Shown here piece after piece: positions 1 to 10,100 of a DNA stretch of 43,486 bases. A program made the translations under genes and the position numbers. The DNA comes from Flavobacteriales bacterium (lineage in GTDB: Bacteria > Bacteroidota > Bacteroidia > Flavobacteriales_F > PHOS-HE28), in assembly GCA_024103275.1 (NCBI GenBank), contig JAGFIV010000068.1:1-43486 (forward strand), read 5' to 3'. Below the pieces are notes generated by a model. That model saw only the letters and a list, made by a program, of their open reading frames with translations, was not told the origin of the DNA and made no database searches. The first letter of the stretch is position 1, and each line of letters opens with the position of its first letter.

Positions 1-330
1 CCCGTATTGCCGCCCACGCAGGTGCCGCAGTTGTCCACGTAGGCCGTGCCGCCCCACACCCCGTTGCAATCCTGGGTGCAGGCGGTCAATCCCGTATTCC
101 CGCCCACGCAGCTGCCGCAGTTGTCCATGTAGGCCGTGCCGCCCCACACCCCGTTGCAGTCCTTCACGCAAGCGTTCAACCCGGTGTTACCTCCGACACA
201 CGTGCCGCAGTTGTCAAGAAAGGCCGTGCCACCCCACACGCCGTTGCAGTCTTTGACGCAGGCGCTTAAACCCGTGGTGCCGCCAACACAGGTGCCGCAG
301 TTGTCCACAAAAGCATTTCCACCCGGCACG
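1..330 (-). repeat. 90-bp (30-residue) tandem coding repeat
   Basis: Units begin at 31, 121, 211 and 301 with exact 90-bp spacing, each opening with a ttgtc-type block and most carrying aggccgtgcc. They encode DCNG..GG.A..DNCGTC.GG.TGL..C on the minus strand. The array continues off the left edge, so the total copy number is unknown. Units further left are more alike than the one at 301-330, which suggests recent expansion (inference). Confidence 0.9.
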
Positions 331-2339
331 CCGGCACAGTCCACGACTTGTCCGACACATAGGCAATCCGCGGTTACCGTGTCATTGATGGTGCCGGGAT
401 TTCCATCATCACAGGAAGATCCGATCTGTCCGGGCTGGTCAGGACAGTTGTCCTGTGCATCACAGATCCCGTCACCGTCCGAATCAGGGCTTTGTGTTCC
501 CACGCATTGGCAATCCTGGTTGTACACATCGTTCACCGTGCAGGCATCGCCATCATCGCAGGAAGAGCCCGGAACGGCACTTCCGCCCACGACACCATTG
601 CAATCCGGGGTGGCGCTTCCGTCGGCCGTGCCCTGCACCCCGAGCGAGAGGTTGTAGTACTTGCCCGTATTGGAGGTCTCCAGCTTCACGGCCCGCACCA
701 TGTACCGCTTTCCGGCCACGAATGGCACGGCGGGGCTGCTGAAGTTGGCCTGTGTTACCGGTTGGGGCGTCAAGCGGATCGGTGCCCCGGTACCTTGGCC
801 CATCTCATATACCAGGTACCCGTCCACGTCGCCGCTGGCGGCGGACCAGGAAAACGCAGCCTGGCCACCGTTGTTGGATACCACCAGATTGGAAGGCCTG
901 GGCACCATGGACATCCGGAGGGAAGGATCGCCCATCAGGGCCAGGTGCACCCTTGAGTAGGGTTGCCCTTGCCAGGCCGAGTTCTGGGGCACGTACAGGT
1001 TTGTATTGTTCATGGTGACCCATGCGCTGTACCCGATGTTGTCGCCCATGCCCATGTGATGGAAGAACCAGTTCGGCGCACCGGAATACACACTGGTCAG
1101 CCCATCGCCTCCCGCTATCGGTGCCCGAAGGAAATTGCCCGGGACGTTCCAGTCACCGAAATAACTGCCGTACGACATGTTGAAGACCCCGCCGAAATGG
1201 GTTGAGCCATAGTTGCTCGATGTGCCCACATTCGACGCTCCCCACCACATCCCTCCGCCGCAAGCATAGGTCCACAGGTAATTCTGCCCGTCCATCAAGG
1301 TGTAGAACGGGGGACCCGCCGGATTGCAGTTTGTCAGGTTGGAGGCACCAACAAGTGCCGCGATGTTGCGATATCCGCTACTGGCCAGCGGATAGCTCAT
1401 GTCCTGGAAATTATCAAAGACGATCCCCCGGTTCTGTGGGACCCATTGGCGCGTTTTGTAGTTGTGCGCCCTGTTCAAGTAGTTGCGGAGAAGCTCCACT
1501 TCGGGAAGCGGAAAATCGCCGCCCGGCGAGCCCAGTGCCCAGAAATCCACGCGGCCCACCTGCAGTTCCACGTCGCTGGGGAAATCACTCTGGTCGAACT
1601 TGCCGTCCCCCGGTACATTATCATTCCAATCCATGTCCGCGGAGGTCGTGTTCACGGTATTGTCCGTCCACGTCCCGTTCAGTTCCCCGTAGTATCCGTC
1701 GCACGGCCATGCTCCCTTGTGCTCCGAATGGCCATCCGGATTCAAGTTGCCTGAATAGGGTACGGGCACGTGGCCAATGATGTATACCGCCTTTACCCTG
1801 GTCGGGGCGGCATTGTAGTCGGCCTGTACCAAGGCGCGCACGGCGGACACGGCCATGTTGTTCGCCACGTCGTGCCTGATCACGCCCCAGCCGTCATTGT
1901 TCAGGTCGGTTTCCAATTGTTGAAGCTCCGTGGCCAAGGTCCCGGCAACGTTGTTGTCAACCAACAGGATCATGACGCCACGGTCCTCCACGAAGGGCAC
2001 ATCGATGCCGGATGCGATGTAGCCCGTTGCCGTCCCCCCGGCCGTGCGCACCACCTTGTACTCGTAATAGATGCCTGCCGACACATTGTTGTCCACATAC
2101 TGGTTCGTGCTGCCGCCCAGGCTGGCCAGGCTGTTCCCCCAGCCTTGGTCACCCTTCAGTTTCCGAAAGATCTGGTATCCGGTCGCGGAGGGATAGGGCT
2201 CCCACGAGATCGTGATCCGGGCCGGGGTGCTTTGCACCGCAGCAGCCAACTGCACCGCATTGGCCACCGAATAGGACTGGGCCCACAGCCAAACGGACAT
2301 GACGCAAGCAATGGGAAGGATGAGCAACCTTTTCAGCAT
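1..2339 (-). CDS. Giant secreted repeat protein with gingipain-like region (C-terminus outside window)
   Basis: The reading frame opens at the ATG at 2339 and stays open to the left edge (779 codons visible, no stop), so the C-terminus is missing. The N-terminus is a signal peptide (Lys-Arg, then a hydrophobic run ending near WAQ). An FN3-like domain follows (about residues 35-100), then a region resembling gingipain/C25 peptidases (about 110-470) with GHVPVPYSG, VGRVDF and HLALMGDPSLRM blocks. A second FN3-like domain comes next (about 480-560), then Cys-rich CDDG repeats with DSDGDGICD calcium-binding motifs. The visible end is a tandem array of 30-residue units built on DCNGVWGGTA and DNCGTCVGGNTG. 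Where gingipains have the catalytic His the protein reads YACGGGMWW, and where they have the catalytic Cys it reads GSYFGDW, so it may be inactive (inference). It is a paralogue of the next gene at 2509-6912. A T9SS tail is expected but not visible. Confidence 0.88.
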   Translation of the reverse strand, partial: MLKRLLILPIACVMSVWLWAQSYSVANAVQLAAAVQSTPARITISWEPYPSATGYQIFRKLKGDQGWGNSLASLGGSTNQYVDNNVSAGIYYEYKVVRTAGGTATGYIASGIDVPFVEDRGVMILLVDNNVAGTLATELQQLETDLNNDGWGVIRHDVANNMAVSAVRALVQADYNAAPTRVKAVYIIGHVPVPYSGNLNPDGHSEHKGAWPCDGYYGELNGTWTDNTVNTTSADMDWNDNVPGDGKFDQSDFPSDVELQVGRVDFWALGSPGGDFPLPEVELLRNYLNRAHNYKTRQWVPQNRGIVFDNFQDMSYPLASSGYRNIAALVGASNLTNCNPAGPPFYTLMDGQNYLWTYACGGGMWWGASNVGTSSNYGSTHFGGVFNMSYGSYFGDWNVPGNFLRAPIAGGDGLTSVYSGAPNWFFHHMGMGDNIGYSAWVTMNNTNLYVPQNSAWQGQPYSRVHLALMGDPSLRMSMVPRPSNLVVSNNGGQAAFSWSAASGDVDGYLVYEMGQGTGAPIRLTPQPVTQANFSSPAVPFVAGKRYMVRAVKLETSNTGKYYNLSLGVQGTADGSATPDCNGVVGGSAVPGSSCDDGDACTVNDVYNQDCQCVGTQSPDSDGDGICDAQDNCPDQPGQIGSSCDDGNPGTINDTVTADCLCVGQVVDCAGVPGGNAFVDNCGTCVGGTTGLSACVKDCNGVWGGTAFLDNCGTCVGGNTGLNACVKDCNGVWGGTAYMDNCGSCVGGNTGLTACTQDCNGVWGGTAYVDNCGTCVGGNT

Positions 2340-2412
2340 TTGGTCTTGGATTGTCCTTCCATTGCTCCGGCCCGGTGGAAGCAGGGGGCTGGATCGGAAG
2401 GATTCCTTATAG

Positions 2413-2452
2413 CGCGAGCCCCGATAGCGGGGTTACGCCATCGGGGCTCGCG
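2413..2452. terminator. Perfect 13-bp inverted repeat between the two paralogues
   Basis: Arms at 2413-2425 and 2440-2452 are exact reverse complements (cgcgagccccgat) around a 14-nt loop. The hairpin lies about 57 bp past the stop of the 2509-6912 gene and about 75 bp before the start of the next minus-strand gene. No convincing U-tract follows, so it may be a terminator, an mRNA-stabilising hairpin or a REP-like element. Confidence 0.5.
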
Positions 2453-2508
2453 ATCAGACAAGATGCCGACCAGGGGCGACGGGGGGCGGCAGGCTGCCGC
2501 CCAACGAC

Positions 2509-5500
2509 TTACAAGATGAGGACCACGGACCTGCCGATCACGCCGCCAGACCGGTCCCGGAACTCCAGGATATAGGGACCGGCGGCCAGGGCGGACAAGT
2601 CCAGCTCAGGCCCGAACCCGATCCCCAGGACCAACGCCCCTGCACCATCATATACCCATACCGTCCGGACCTCGGGGCCGGCATTTTCAATCCTCAACCA
2701 ACCGTCCGTGGGATTGGGATAGACATGCAGAGGGCCAAAGGAGCCGTCAATCCCGGTGATGCCGACCATGCTGCACGCATCCCCGATACCATCGTGGTTG
2801 GCATCCGCTTGGTCGGGGTTGAAGATCCAGGGGCAATTATCACAGAAATCGCCCACGCCATCACCGTCAAAATCGGCTTGGCCCGGATTGTACATGCCGG
2901 GGCAGTTATCACAGGCATCACCAATGCCGTCCTGATCGGTGTCAGCTTGGTCGTGATTGACTACAAGGGGGCAATTGTCCAAGCAGTCAACGATGCCATC
3001 CATGTCCCCATCCGGGTTGGGCAGGATGCCCGTGTTGCCGCCGGAGCACGTGCCACAAGCATCCACGAATGCGTTGCCGCCGGCCACGCCGTTGCAGTCC
3101 AGCAATTCACCACTGCATTCGCAATCCGGTCCCCAGGTGTCTTCCCCCGTGGTGCCATCACCATCATCACAAGGGGTGCCCGGCATGGCCGGACCGTTGG
3201 CCGTGCCGTTGCAATCCCACACAATGGGGATGCCGATGCATTCGCATGCTGCCGTCCATCGGTCATTGGCCGTTTCCGGATCCCCGTCATCACATGGACT
3301 GCCAGGCATGGCTGTACCGCCCGGCACCTGCACGCAGTCGAACGGTGATCCGGCACATTCGCAGGCCGGGCCCCACGTATCATTCCCAGTGCCAAGGTTC
3401 CCGTCATCACATGGCGTACCCGGCACGGCAGGGCCACCGGCCACACCGGTGCAATCGTAGGGTTGGCCTGCGCAGGTGCAGTCTGCCAGCCATTGATCAT
3501 TGCCCGTGCCGGGGTCCCCGTCGTCGCATGCCGTACCGGGCAAGGCACCGCCGCCAAGCACGCCTTCACAATCCAAGGGGAGCCCCGTACAGGTGCAATC
3601 CGTCGTCCAGGTATCGTCGCCCGTGCCGGGATCGCCGTCGTCACAAGGAGTTCCCGGCAAAGCCTCGCCGCCCGGCAGGCCCGTGCAATCGATCAACTCC
3701 CCGGAACATTCACAGTACACATCCCATACGTCGTTTCCGGTCAGTGGATCCAGGTCGTCACAGGCCGTACCGGGCAAGGCTTGGCCTCCTTCCACACCCA
3801 GGCAGTCAGCGGTCAAATTGCCCAGGCAATCACACTCAGCGGACCACGTATCATTGGTCGTCATGGGGTTGCCGTCATCACACGGCACCCCGGGCAGCAT
3901 GGCTCCTCCCGGCACGCCCTGGCAGTCCACCAATAGCCCCACGCATTCGCAATCCGCGGTCCAGGCATCTTCCATGGTGGCGTTGTTGCCGTCGTTGCAG
4001 ATGGTGCCCGGCAAGGCCGTTCCGCCTGGCACTCCTTCACAATCCAGCACCAGGCCTTGGCAGGTGCAACCGGTGGTCCACGTATCCTGCACGGTTCCGG
4101 GGTTTCCGTCGTCACATGCAGTTCCCGGCAAGGCCGACCCGCCCAGGTCACCCAGGCAATCGCGTACTTGGCCTGCGCAATTGCAATCGAGGTCCCAGGT
4201 ATCTTCCTCTGTTGCGGGATCGCCATCATCGCATGGCGTTCCCGGCAAGGCCGGCCCATTGGCCGTACCCGTGCAGTCCCAAACCACCGGGGTGCCTACG
4301 CAGTAGCAATTGGGCTGGATCGTGTCATCGATGGTATTCGGGTCACCATCATCGCACGGCGTGCCGGGCATGGCGGGGCCGTTGGGCACGCTGTTGCAGT
4401 CCAGCACCACCGGCGTTCCCGCACAGGTGCAGTCCTGCTGCAGCACGTCATCCGTCGTCATGGGATCGCCGTCGTCACACGGCGCGCCGGGCATGGCCGG
4501 GCCGTTGGGCACGCTGTTGCAGTCCAGCACCACCGGCGTGCCCGCACAGGTGCAGTCCTGCTGCAGCACGTCGTCCGTCGTCATGGGATCACCATCGTCG
4601 CACGGCGTGCCGGGCATGGCCGGGCCGTTGGGCACGCTGTTGCAGTCCAGCACCACCGGCGTGCCCGCACAGGTGCAGTCCTGCTGCAGCACATCATCCG
4701 TTGTTGCCGGATTCCCATCATCGCATGGATCCCCTACCGAGCCCCAAGCATACCGGCAGCTATCCTCGGCATCACAAATGCCGTCACCATCCGTATCCTG
4801 CACCGTTCCCCGGCATTGGCAGTCCCCGTTCACCCGGTCGTTCACCGTACAGGCATCACCATCATCGCAAGCCGAGCCGATCTGCCCGTAGGTGAAGGGG
4901 CAATTATCCTGGGCATCGCAGATGCCGTCCCCATCACTGTCCACATAAGTGCCGGTGCATTGGCAGTTCGCGTCCAGCACATCGTTCACCGTACACGAAT
5001 TCCCATCATTGCACGGTGAACCGACCTGCCCGGCGATGTATGGGCAGGTATCCAGCACGTCGCAGGTCCCATCCCCATCACTATCCTGGTAGGTCCCCTG
5101 GCACTGGCATGAGGCTGTCCAGACATCATTGATGGTGCATTCATCCCCATCATTGCACGGCGTGCCGGCCAATGCCGTCCCTCCCGGAACCCCGAGGCAA
5201 TCGGGGATCTGGGAACCGGTGACGGCCTCTCCGAATGCGCCCAGGCTCAGGTTGTAATAGCTTCCGCTGGGGGTTTGCTCCAGCCGCAAGGCCCGGACCA
5301 TGTACCGGATGGTGCCGCTTGCGCCGGCAAGCGATTCCGAGAACGATGTTCCGGTGACCGCTTCGTTTGTGACCCGCTGCCAGCCCTGTGCTCCGCCCAG
5401 ATAGCGATAGACATGGTAACCGGGCACATTGTCCGTACTTGCGGTCCAGACCAGGTTGATCGTGTTGCCGTTTGCCGTGCCCACCACGTTGGAAGGAGGA

Positions 5501-6912
5501 GCCACCATGGACATGCGCAGGGTGGGATCCCCCATGAGTGCAACGTGTACCCCTCCCGCACTGGCATTGCCCGGTTCATAATGGCCATTTCCATTGTTCT
5601 GGGTAAGGCGGGCCGCATAACCGATGGTCTCACCCATGGCCATGTGATGGAAGTACCAATTGGGCCATCCCGCCCAGAAGCAGGAAAGCACGTTCCCGCT
5701 TGCCAAGGAGGCCCGCATGAAGTTGTTCGGGCAATCGAAATCCCCGAAGTAGCTCCCGAACAGGACGTTGAAGATACTTTTCACACTCTTGGTCGCGAAG
5801 TCATTCGTGGTTCCGATGCCATTGGCATTGTCCCACCATCCGCCACCGCAACCATAGCTCCACAAGTAGCTTTGGTTCATCAATGTGCCGAAGAAGTCCA
5901 GGTCGGTGACGTTTGAAGCCCCGACCAATGGTGAGAACCCGCGATACCCGTTTGATGCAAAGGCCCCGCCGTACCCTTGGAAGTTGTCGTCGATCAGGCC
6001 GCGTGCCGGAGCCGTGAGCGCCTTGATCTTCCAGTTGTGCAGCTTCGTCAGGTAGTTGCCCATGAGCGTCACCTCATTCTGGGGGAAGGCAGGCAGGTTG
6101 GCGAAATCCACCCGGCCCACCGCAAGCTCAACCGCGGATGGAACAGTGCTCTGATCGTACTTCCCGTCACCCGGCACATTCCGGTTCCGGGGATCGATGG
6201 CCGAGGTGATGTACACCGAGTTATCCGTCCACGTGCCATCCACGTCCCCGTAAAAACAATCGGCGCTCCACGCTCCTTGGTGCTCATAGTGCCCGTCAGC
6301 CGCCAAGTTGCCCGAGTATGGCACAGGGACATGGCCGACCAGGAAAACCATCCTGGTGTTCTGCGGGTCGGCATTGTACTCATTGACGATGAGGCTTTTG
6401 ATGCTGGGAACGCTGGCATTGCGGCTTACGTCATGCCGCACCACATCCCACCCATCCGCTTCCATGTCCTTTGCCAGTTGGGCCAATTGCGAGGACAGCG
6501 GGCTGCTGAACAGATCATCAACGACCAGGATGACCTTTCCACGTTTGTCCACCATGGGCAATTGGATCCCCGCGTTGATGTACGCAAATCCGGGGCCCAG
6601 ATAGCTCATGGACCGTTTGATCTTGTACTCGTATGAAACCCCTGCCGAAACGGTCTCGTCCGTCCAGGTCAACGCATTTTGCGGAAGGGTGGCCACCGGG
6701 CTCCCCCAACTGGTGGCACCCTTCACCTTCCGCCAGATCTGATAACCTGTCACACTATACAAGGGCTGCCAGTTCAGCGTGATCCGGGGTGGCGAAACCT
6801 GCACCTGGGCATCCGCCCTCACACTGGCTTCGTATGCTTGGGCCAGTCCCGTGCCGGCATGTACGCTCAAGGCAACGGCCAAACATGCGGCCAATTTCTT
6901 TCCAATCGCCAT
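2509..6912 (-). CDS. 1467-residue T9SS-secreted surface protein, gingipain-like region plus Cys-rich repeats
   Basis: The order is signal peptide (1 to about 25), FN3-like domain (about 38-102), C25/gingipain-like region (about 120-465), second FN3-like domain (about 470-565), Cys/Asp-rich repeats (about 570-1290), three thrombospondin type-3 repeats (DTDQDGIGDACDNCP type), and a C-terminal T9SS type A sorting domain (HVYPNPTDGWLRI to VVLIL). I count about 17 copies of a unit with a ..CDDGDP.T..D core and DC.C.G end, plus one DACGTCSGG unit. The T9SS tail implies export through the outer membrane and cell-surface anchoring or release. In the C25-like region the gingipain catalytic His motif is replaced by YGCGGGWW (about residue 352) and the Cys motif by GSYFGDFD (about 389), so a structural or binding role seems likelier than proteolysis (inference). 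It is a tandem paralogue of 1-2339 and divergent from the NRPS operon, sharing a 274-bp upstream region. Substrate or partner unknown. Confidence 0.93.
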   Translation of the reverse strand: MAIGKKLAACLAVALSVHAGTGLAQAYEASVRADAQVQVSPPRITLNWQPLYSVTGYQIWRKVKGATSWGSPVATLPQNALTWTDETVSAGVSYEYKIKRSMSYLGPGFAYINAGIQLPMVDKRGKVILVVDDLFSSPLSSQLAQLAKDMEADGWDVVRHDVSRNASVPSIKSLIVNEYNADPQNTRMVFLVGHVPVPYSGNLAADGHYEHQGAWSADCFYGDVDGTWTDNSVYITSAIDPRNRNVPGDGKYDQSTVPSAVELAVGRVDFANLPAFPQNEVTLMGNYLTKLHNWKIKALTAPARGLIDDNFQGYGGAFASNGYRGFSPLVGASNVTDLDFFGTLMNQSYLWSYGCGGGWWDNANGIGTTNDFATKSVKSIFNVLFGSYFGDFDCPNNFMRASLASGNVLSCFWAGWPNWYFHHMAMGETIGYAARLTQNNGNGHYEPGNASAGGVHVALMGDPTLRMSMVAPPSNVVGTANGNTINLVWTASTDNVPGYHVYRYLGGAQGWQRVTNEAVTGTSFSESLAGASGTIRYMVRALRLEQTPSGSYYNLSLGAFGEAVTGSQIPDCLGVPGGTALAGTPCNDGDECTINDVWTASCQCQGTYQDSDGDGTCDVLDTCPYIAGQVGSPCNDGNSCTVNDVLDANCQCTGTYVDSDGDGICDAQDNCPFTYGQIGSACDDGDACTVNDRVNGDCQCRGTVQDTDGDGICDAEDSCRYAWGSVGDPCDDGNPATTDDVLQQDCTCAGTPVVLDCNSVPNGPAMPGTPCDDGDPMTTDDVLQQDCTCAGTPVVLDCNSVPNGPAMPGAPCDDGDPMTTDDVLQQDCTCAGTPVVLDCNSVPNGPAMPGTPCDDGDPNTIDDTIQPNCYCVGTPVVWDCTGTANGPALPGTPCDDGDPATEEDTWDLDCNCAGQVRDCLGDLGGSALPGTACDDGNPGTVQDTWTTGCTCQGLVLDCEGVPGGTALPGTICNDGNNATMEDAWTADCECVGLLVDCQGVPGGAMLPGVPCDDGNPMTTNDTWSAECDCLGNLTADCLGVEGGQALPGTACDDLDPLTGNDVWDVYCECSGELIDCTGLPGGEALPGTPCDDGDPGTGDDTWTTDCTCTGLPLDCEGVLGGGALPGTACDDGDPGTGNDQWLADCTCAGQPYDCTGVAGGPAVPGTPCDDGNLGTGNDTWGPACECAGSPFDCVQVPGGTAMPGSPCDDGDPETANDRWTAACECIGIPIVWDCNGTANGPAMPGTPCDDGDGTTGEDTWGPDCECSGELLDCNGVAGGNAFVDACGTCSGGNTGILPNPDGDMDGIVDCLDNCPLVVNHDQADTDQDGIGDACDNCPGMYNPGQADFDGDGVGDFCDNCPWIFNPDQADANHDGIGDACSMVGITGIDGSFGPLHVYPNPTDGWLRIENAGPEVRTVWVYDGAGALVLGIGFGPELDLSALAAGPYILEFRDRSGGVIGRSVVLIL
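4360..4740 (-). repeat. Near-identical 123-bp (41-residue) tandem coding repeats
   Basis: The block gttgggcacgctgttgcagt recurs at 4381, 4504 and 4627, an exact 123-bp period. The three units are almost identical in DNA and encode DCNSVPNGPAMPG..CDDGDP...DD...QDCTCAGTPVVL. Neighbouring CDDG units in the same gene are far more diverged, so these three copies look like a recent duplication. Confidence 0.93.
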
Positions 6913-7186
6913 TTATGGGGATCGGCTAAGGTATGGACTTCCGTGGGCGAAAAGTGCGGGAACCTGCCATCGGTATTGGATTTCCGACCATGCCGGGCCA
7001 ACTGCCGCAGCCGGTGTCCCCGGACCTTGGGCCACCACCACCACCTCGACGAATAGCCGTAGCTTTACGACGAGCAACCCCTTTGAAGCCGCATACCAAT
7101 TGAAAAGGGCCGCCATCCCATCCGAACTTTCATTTCCAAATGGCGTTGAACAGGCGCCACCCATGAAGAAGACCGCTTAATTGACC
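6913..7186. other. Divergent intergenic region between surface protein and NRPS/PKS operon
   Basis: These 274 bp separate two divergently transcribed genes and must hold both start regions unless transcription begins further away. I see no gene, no convincing Bacteroidota promoter pair (TTG / TAnnTTTG) and no strong hairpin. The closest match is a one-mismatch -7-like element at 6926-6933 on the minus strand. Confidence 0.5.
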
Positions 7187-10100
7187 ATGAAGGAAATCGC
7201 TGCTTTCCCTGCAAACACCATACATGCGGACATCGAACGAATGGCGGCCACCCACCCGCAAGCCATCGCGGTGACATGCGGGACCGCGCGTTTGACGTAC
7301 GAGGAATTGAACACGCGGGCCAACAAACTGGCCCATCACCTGATCGCCCAGGGTGTGAAACCCGACAGCATCGTTGCCATCAGCATGGAACGCAGCCTGG
7401 ACATGATCGTCGGGCTGCTTGGCATCCTGAAGGCCGGCGGTGCCTATTTGCCCCTGGACCCCGCCTACCCGGCGGACCGGATCGCCTACATGCTGGAAGA
7501 TGCCCGCCCCGTCCTGCTGATCACCCAGCACACGCTGCGGCCGGGGCTTCCCACCTTCACGGGCCCTGTTATCGACATTGACAACGATTGGACAGCCATG
7601 GCCCGGCAGGAGCGCTCCAACCCCGTGGTAAAGGGGTTGACCCCGGGCAATCTGGCATACATCATCTACACCTCCGGTTCCACGGGCAGGCCCAAAGGGG
7701 TGATGATCGAGCACCGGAACGTCTCGCGCCTTTTTGCGGCATGCCAGGATTGGTTCCATTTCGGCACCGGCGATGTGTGGACGCTGTTCCACTCATTCGC
7801 CTTCGATTTTTCGGTATGGGAGATCTGGGGTGCGCTGCGCCATGGCGGCCGTTTGGTGATCGTTCCGCGGGAAGCCACACGGGCCCCGCGGGAATTCTAC
7901 CGGTTGCTGTGCGATGAAGGGGTCACCGTGCTGAACCAGACGCCCAGCGCCTTCCGTCAGCTGATCCATGCCCAGGCCGAGCTCTTGGCCGACCAAGGCG
8001 ATGAGGCTGCGCTGCAGCACAAGCTGCGCTTCATCATTTTCGGGGGTGAAGCCTTGGAGATGCACAGCCTGAAACCATGGCTTGAGCACAATCCCATTGG
8101 GGCTCCGAAGCTCATCAACATGTACGGCATCACGGAGACCACGGTGCATGTCACCTACCGTGAGCTCACCGCCGGGGACATCGGTGAAGGAAAAGGGAGC
8201 AATATCGGCGTACCGATCCCGGACCTCGGCGTGGTGCTGCTGGACGAGCATCTGAAACCGGTCCCCGTCGGGGAGATCGGCGAGATCCATGTAAGCGGGG
8301 CAGGTTTGGCACGCGGCTACCTCGGCCGGCCGGAGCTGACCGCTGAACGCTTCATCGCCGATCCATACAGTGACAAGGCCGGCGAAAGGCTATACCGGTC
8401 CGGCGACCTGGCGCGCAAGCATGCCGACGGCACGTTGGAATACCTCGGCCGCAACGACCACCAGGTGAAGATCCGCGGTTTCCGGATCGAGCTGGGCGAG
8501 ATCGAGGCCGAGATCATGCGGGATGCGACGGTACAGGAGGCCGTGGTGCTGGCACGTGAGGACCGGCCCGGGAATAAACGGCTGGTGGCCTACCTCACGT
8601 TGAAGAAGGACCAGGCCTTCGGGCAGGATGCCATGCGGCGACACCTGGGGCAAAAGCTTCCCGAGTACATGGTCCCAAGTGCCTTCGTGGTATTGGAAGC
8701 ATTCCCGCTGACCGTGAACGGAAAGCTTGACCGGGCCGCATTACCGGCGGCGGGAGGGGAACGGCCGGACCTGTCCACGGCCTTTGCCGCGGCGACGACA
8801 CGCACGGAAAAATTGCTGGCGGCATCCTGGGCCGACGTGCTGGGCATCGACCGCGTGGGCATCGACGACAACTTCTTCGACCTCGGCGGCAATTCCTTCC
8901 TCAGCGTACAGGCCACGTCGGCATTGGAGGAACAGGGCCTGTACCTGCCCATCGTGAAGCTTTACCAACACCCAACGGTGCGTGCCTGCGCAGCCTTCCT
9001 CGACGGCAGCGGCGGCGTGGCGCCCTCGGAAATGGCCGCACGGCGCAAAGCCATGGGCCACGGCAAGGGTGATGTGGCCATCATTGGCATGAGCGGCCGG
9101 TTCCCCGGTGCGGCCAGCGTGGAGGAACTGTGGCGGAACCTGCTCGCCAAGAAGAACGGCATCAGCCGTTGGAGCGTGGACGAGCTTGACCCGAGCATCC
9201 CTGCGGCCTTGCGCGACGACCCCGATTACGTGAAGGCACGGGGCGTGATCGCCGATGCCGACAAGTTCGACCACGGATTCTTCGGGGTGAATCCCCGGCT
9301 GGCCGACCTGATGGACCCCCAGCAGCGGGTCTTCCTGGAAACCGCATGGGCCGCGCTGGAGGATGCAGCCTACGACCCGTCCGCCTTTGACGGCCTGATC
9401 GGCGTGTACGCGGGCATGTACAACAACACCTACTACACGCACAACGTCATCGGCCACCCGGAGCTGATCGAACAGGTGGGCGACTTCCAGGTGATGACCG
9501 GGAATGAGAAGGACTTCATCGCCACCCGCCTGGCCTTTGAGTTCGACCTGCGTGGACCGGCACTGAGCATCCACACGGCCTGCAGCACTTCGTTGGTGGC
9601 CATCGCCCAGGCCTTCAAGGCCCTGCGCGAAGGCGAATGTGACATGGCCCTGGCCGGTGGCGTGGCCATCACTTCGCCCATCAACAGCGGCACCCTGTAC
9701 AACGAAGGCGGCATGCTGAGCCCGGACGGCAACACGCGCACCTTTGATGCCCACGGCAAGGGCACCAGCTTCAGCGACGGCACCGCCGTGGTCGTCCTGA
9801 AACGCCTGGATGATGCCGTGCGCGACAAGGACCACATCTATGCGGTGGTGAAAGGTGCGGCCCTCAACAACGACGGCAGCGAAAAAGCGAGCTTCACCGC
9901 GCCCAGCGTGCGGGGGCAGGCCGAGGTGATCGCCATGGCACAAGCCGATGCCGGCATCACGCCCGACCAAGTGGGCTACATCGAGGCCCACGGAACAGCC
10001 ACCCCGTTGGGAGACCCGATCGAGGTGGAAGGCCTGAAACAGGCTTTCGGGTCGGCGGCGGGCGGCAACACGAAACCCTGGTGCGCCCTGGGATCGGTGA

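Noticed and set aside
3069-4895. 608-codon plus-strand frame across the repeat region of the giant surface protein
   Set aside because: It is a translation of the Cys-rich repeats in the opposite strand (Arg/His/Pro-rich), with no independent features.
6926-6933. Possible Bacteroidota promoter (one mismatch to TAnnTTTG); similar matches at 21038-21044 (minus) and 39624-39631 (plus)
   Set aside because: None has a well-placed TTG at -33 and single-mismatch hits to so short a motif are expected by chance.
7163-7180. Five-codon frame (ATG to TAA) just before the NRPS start
   Set aside because: Too short to support as a leader peptide; no attenuator hairpins follow.
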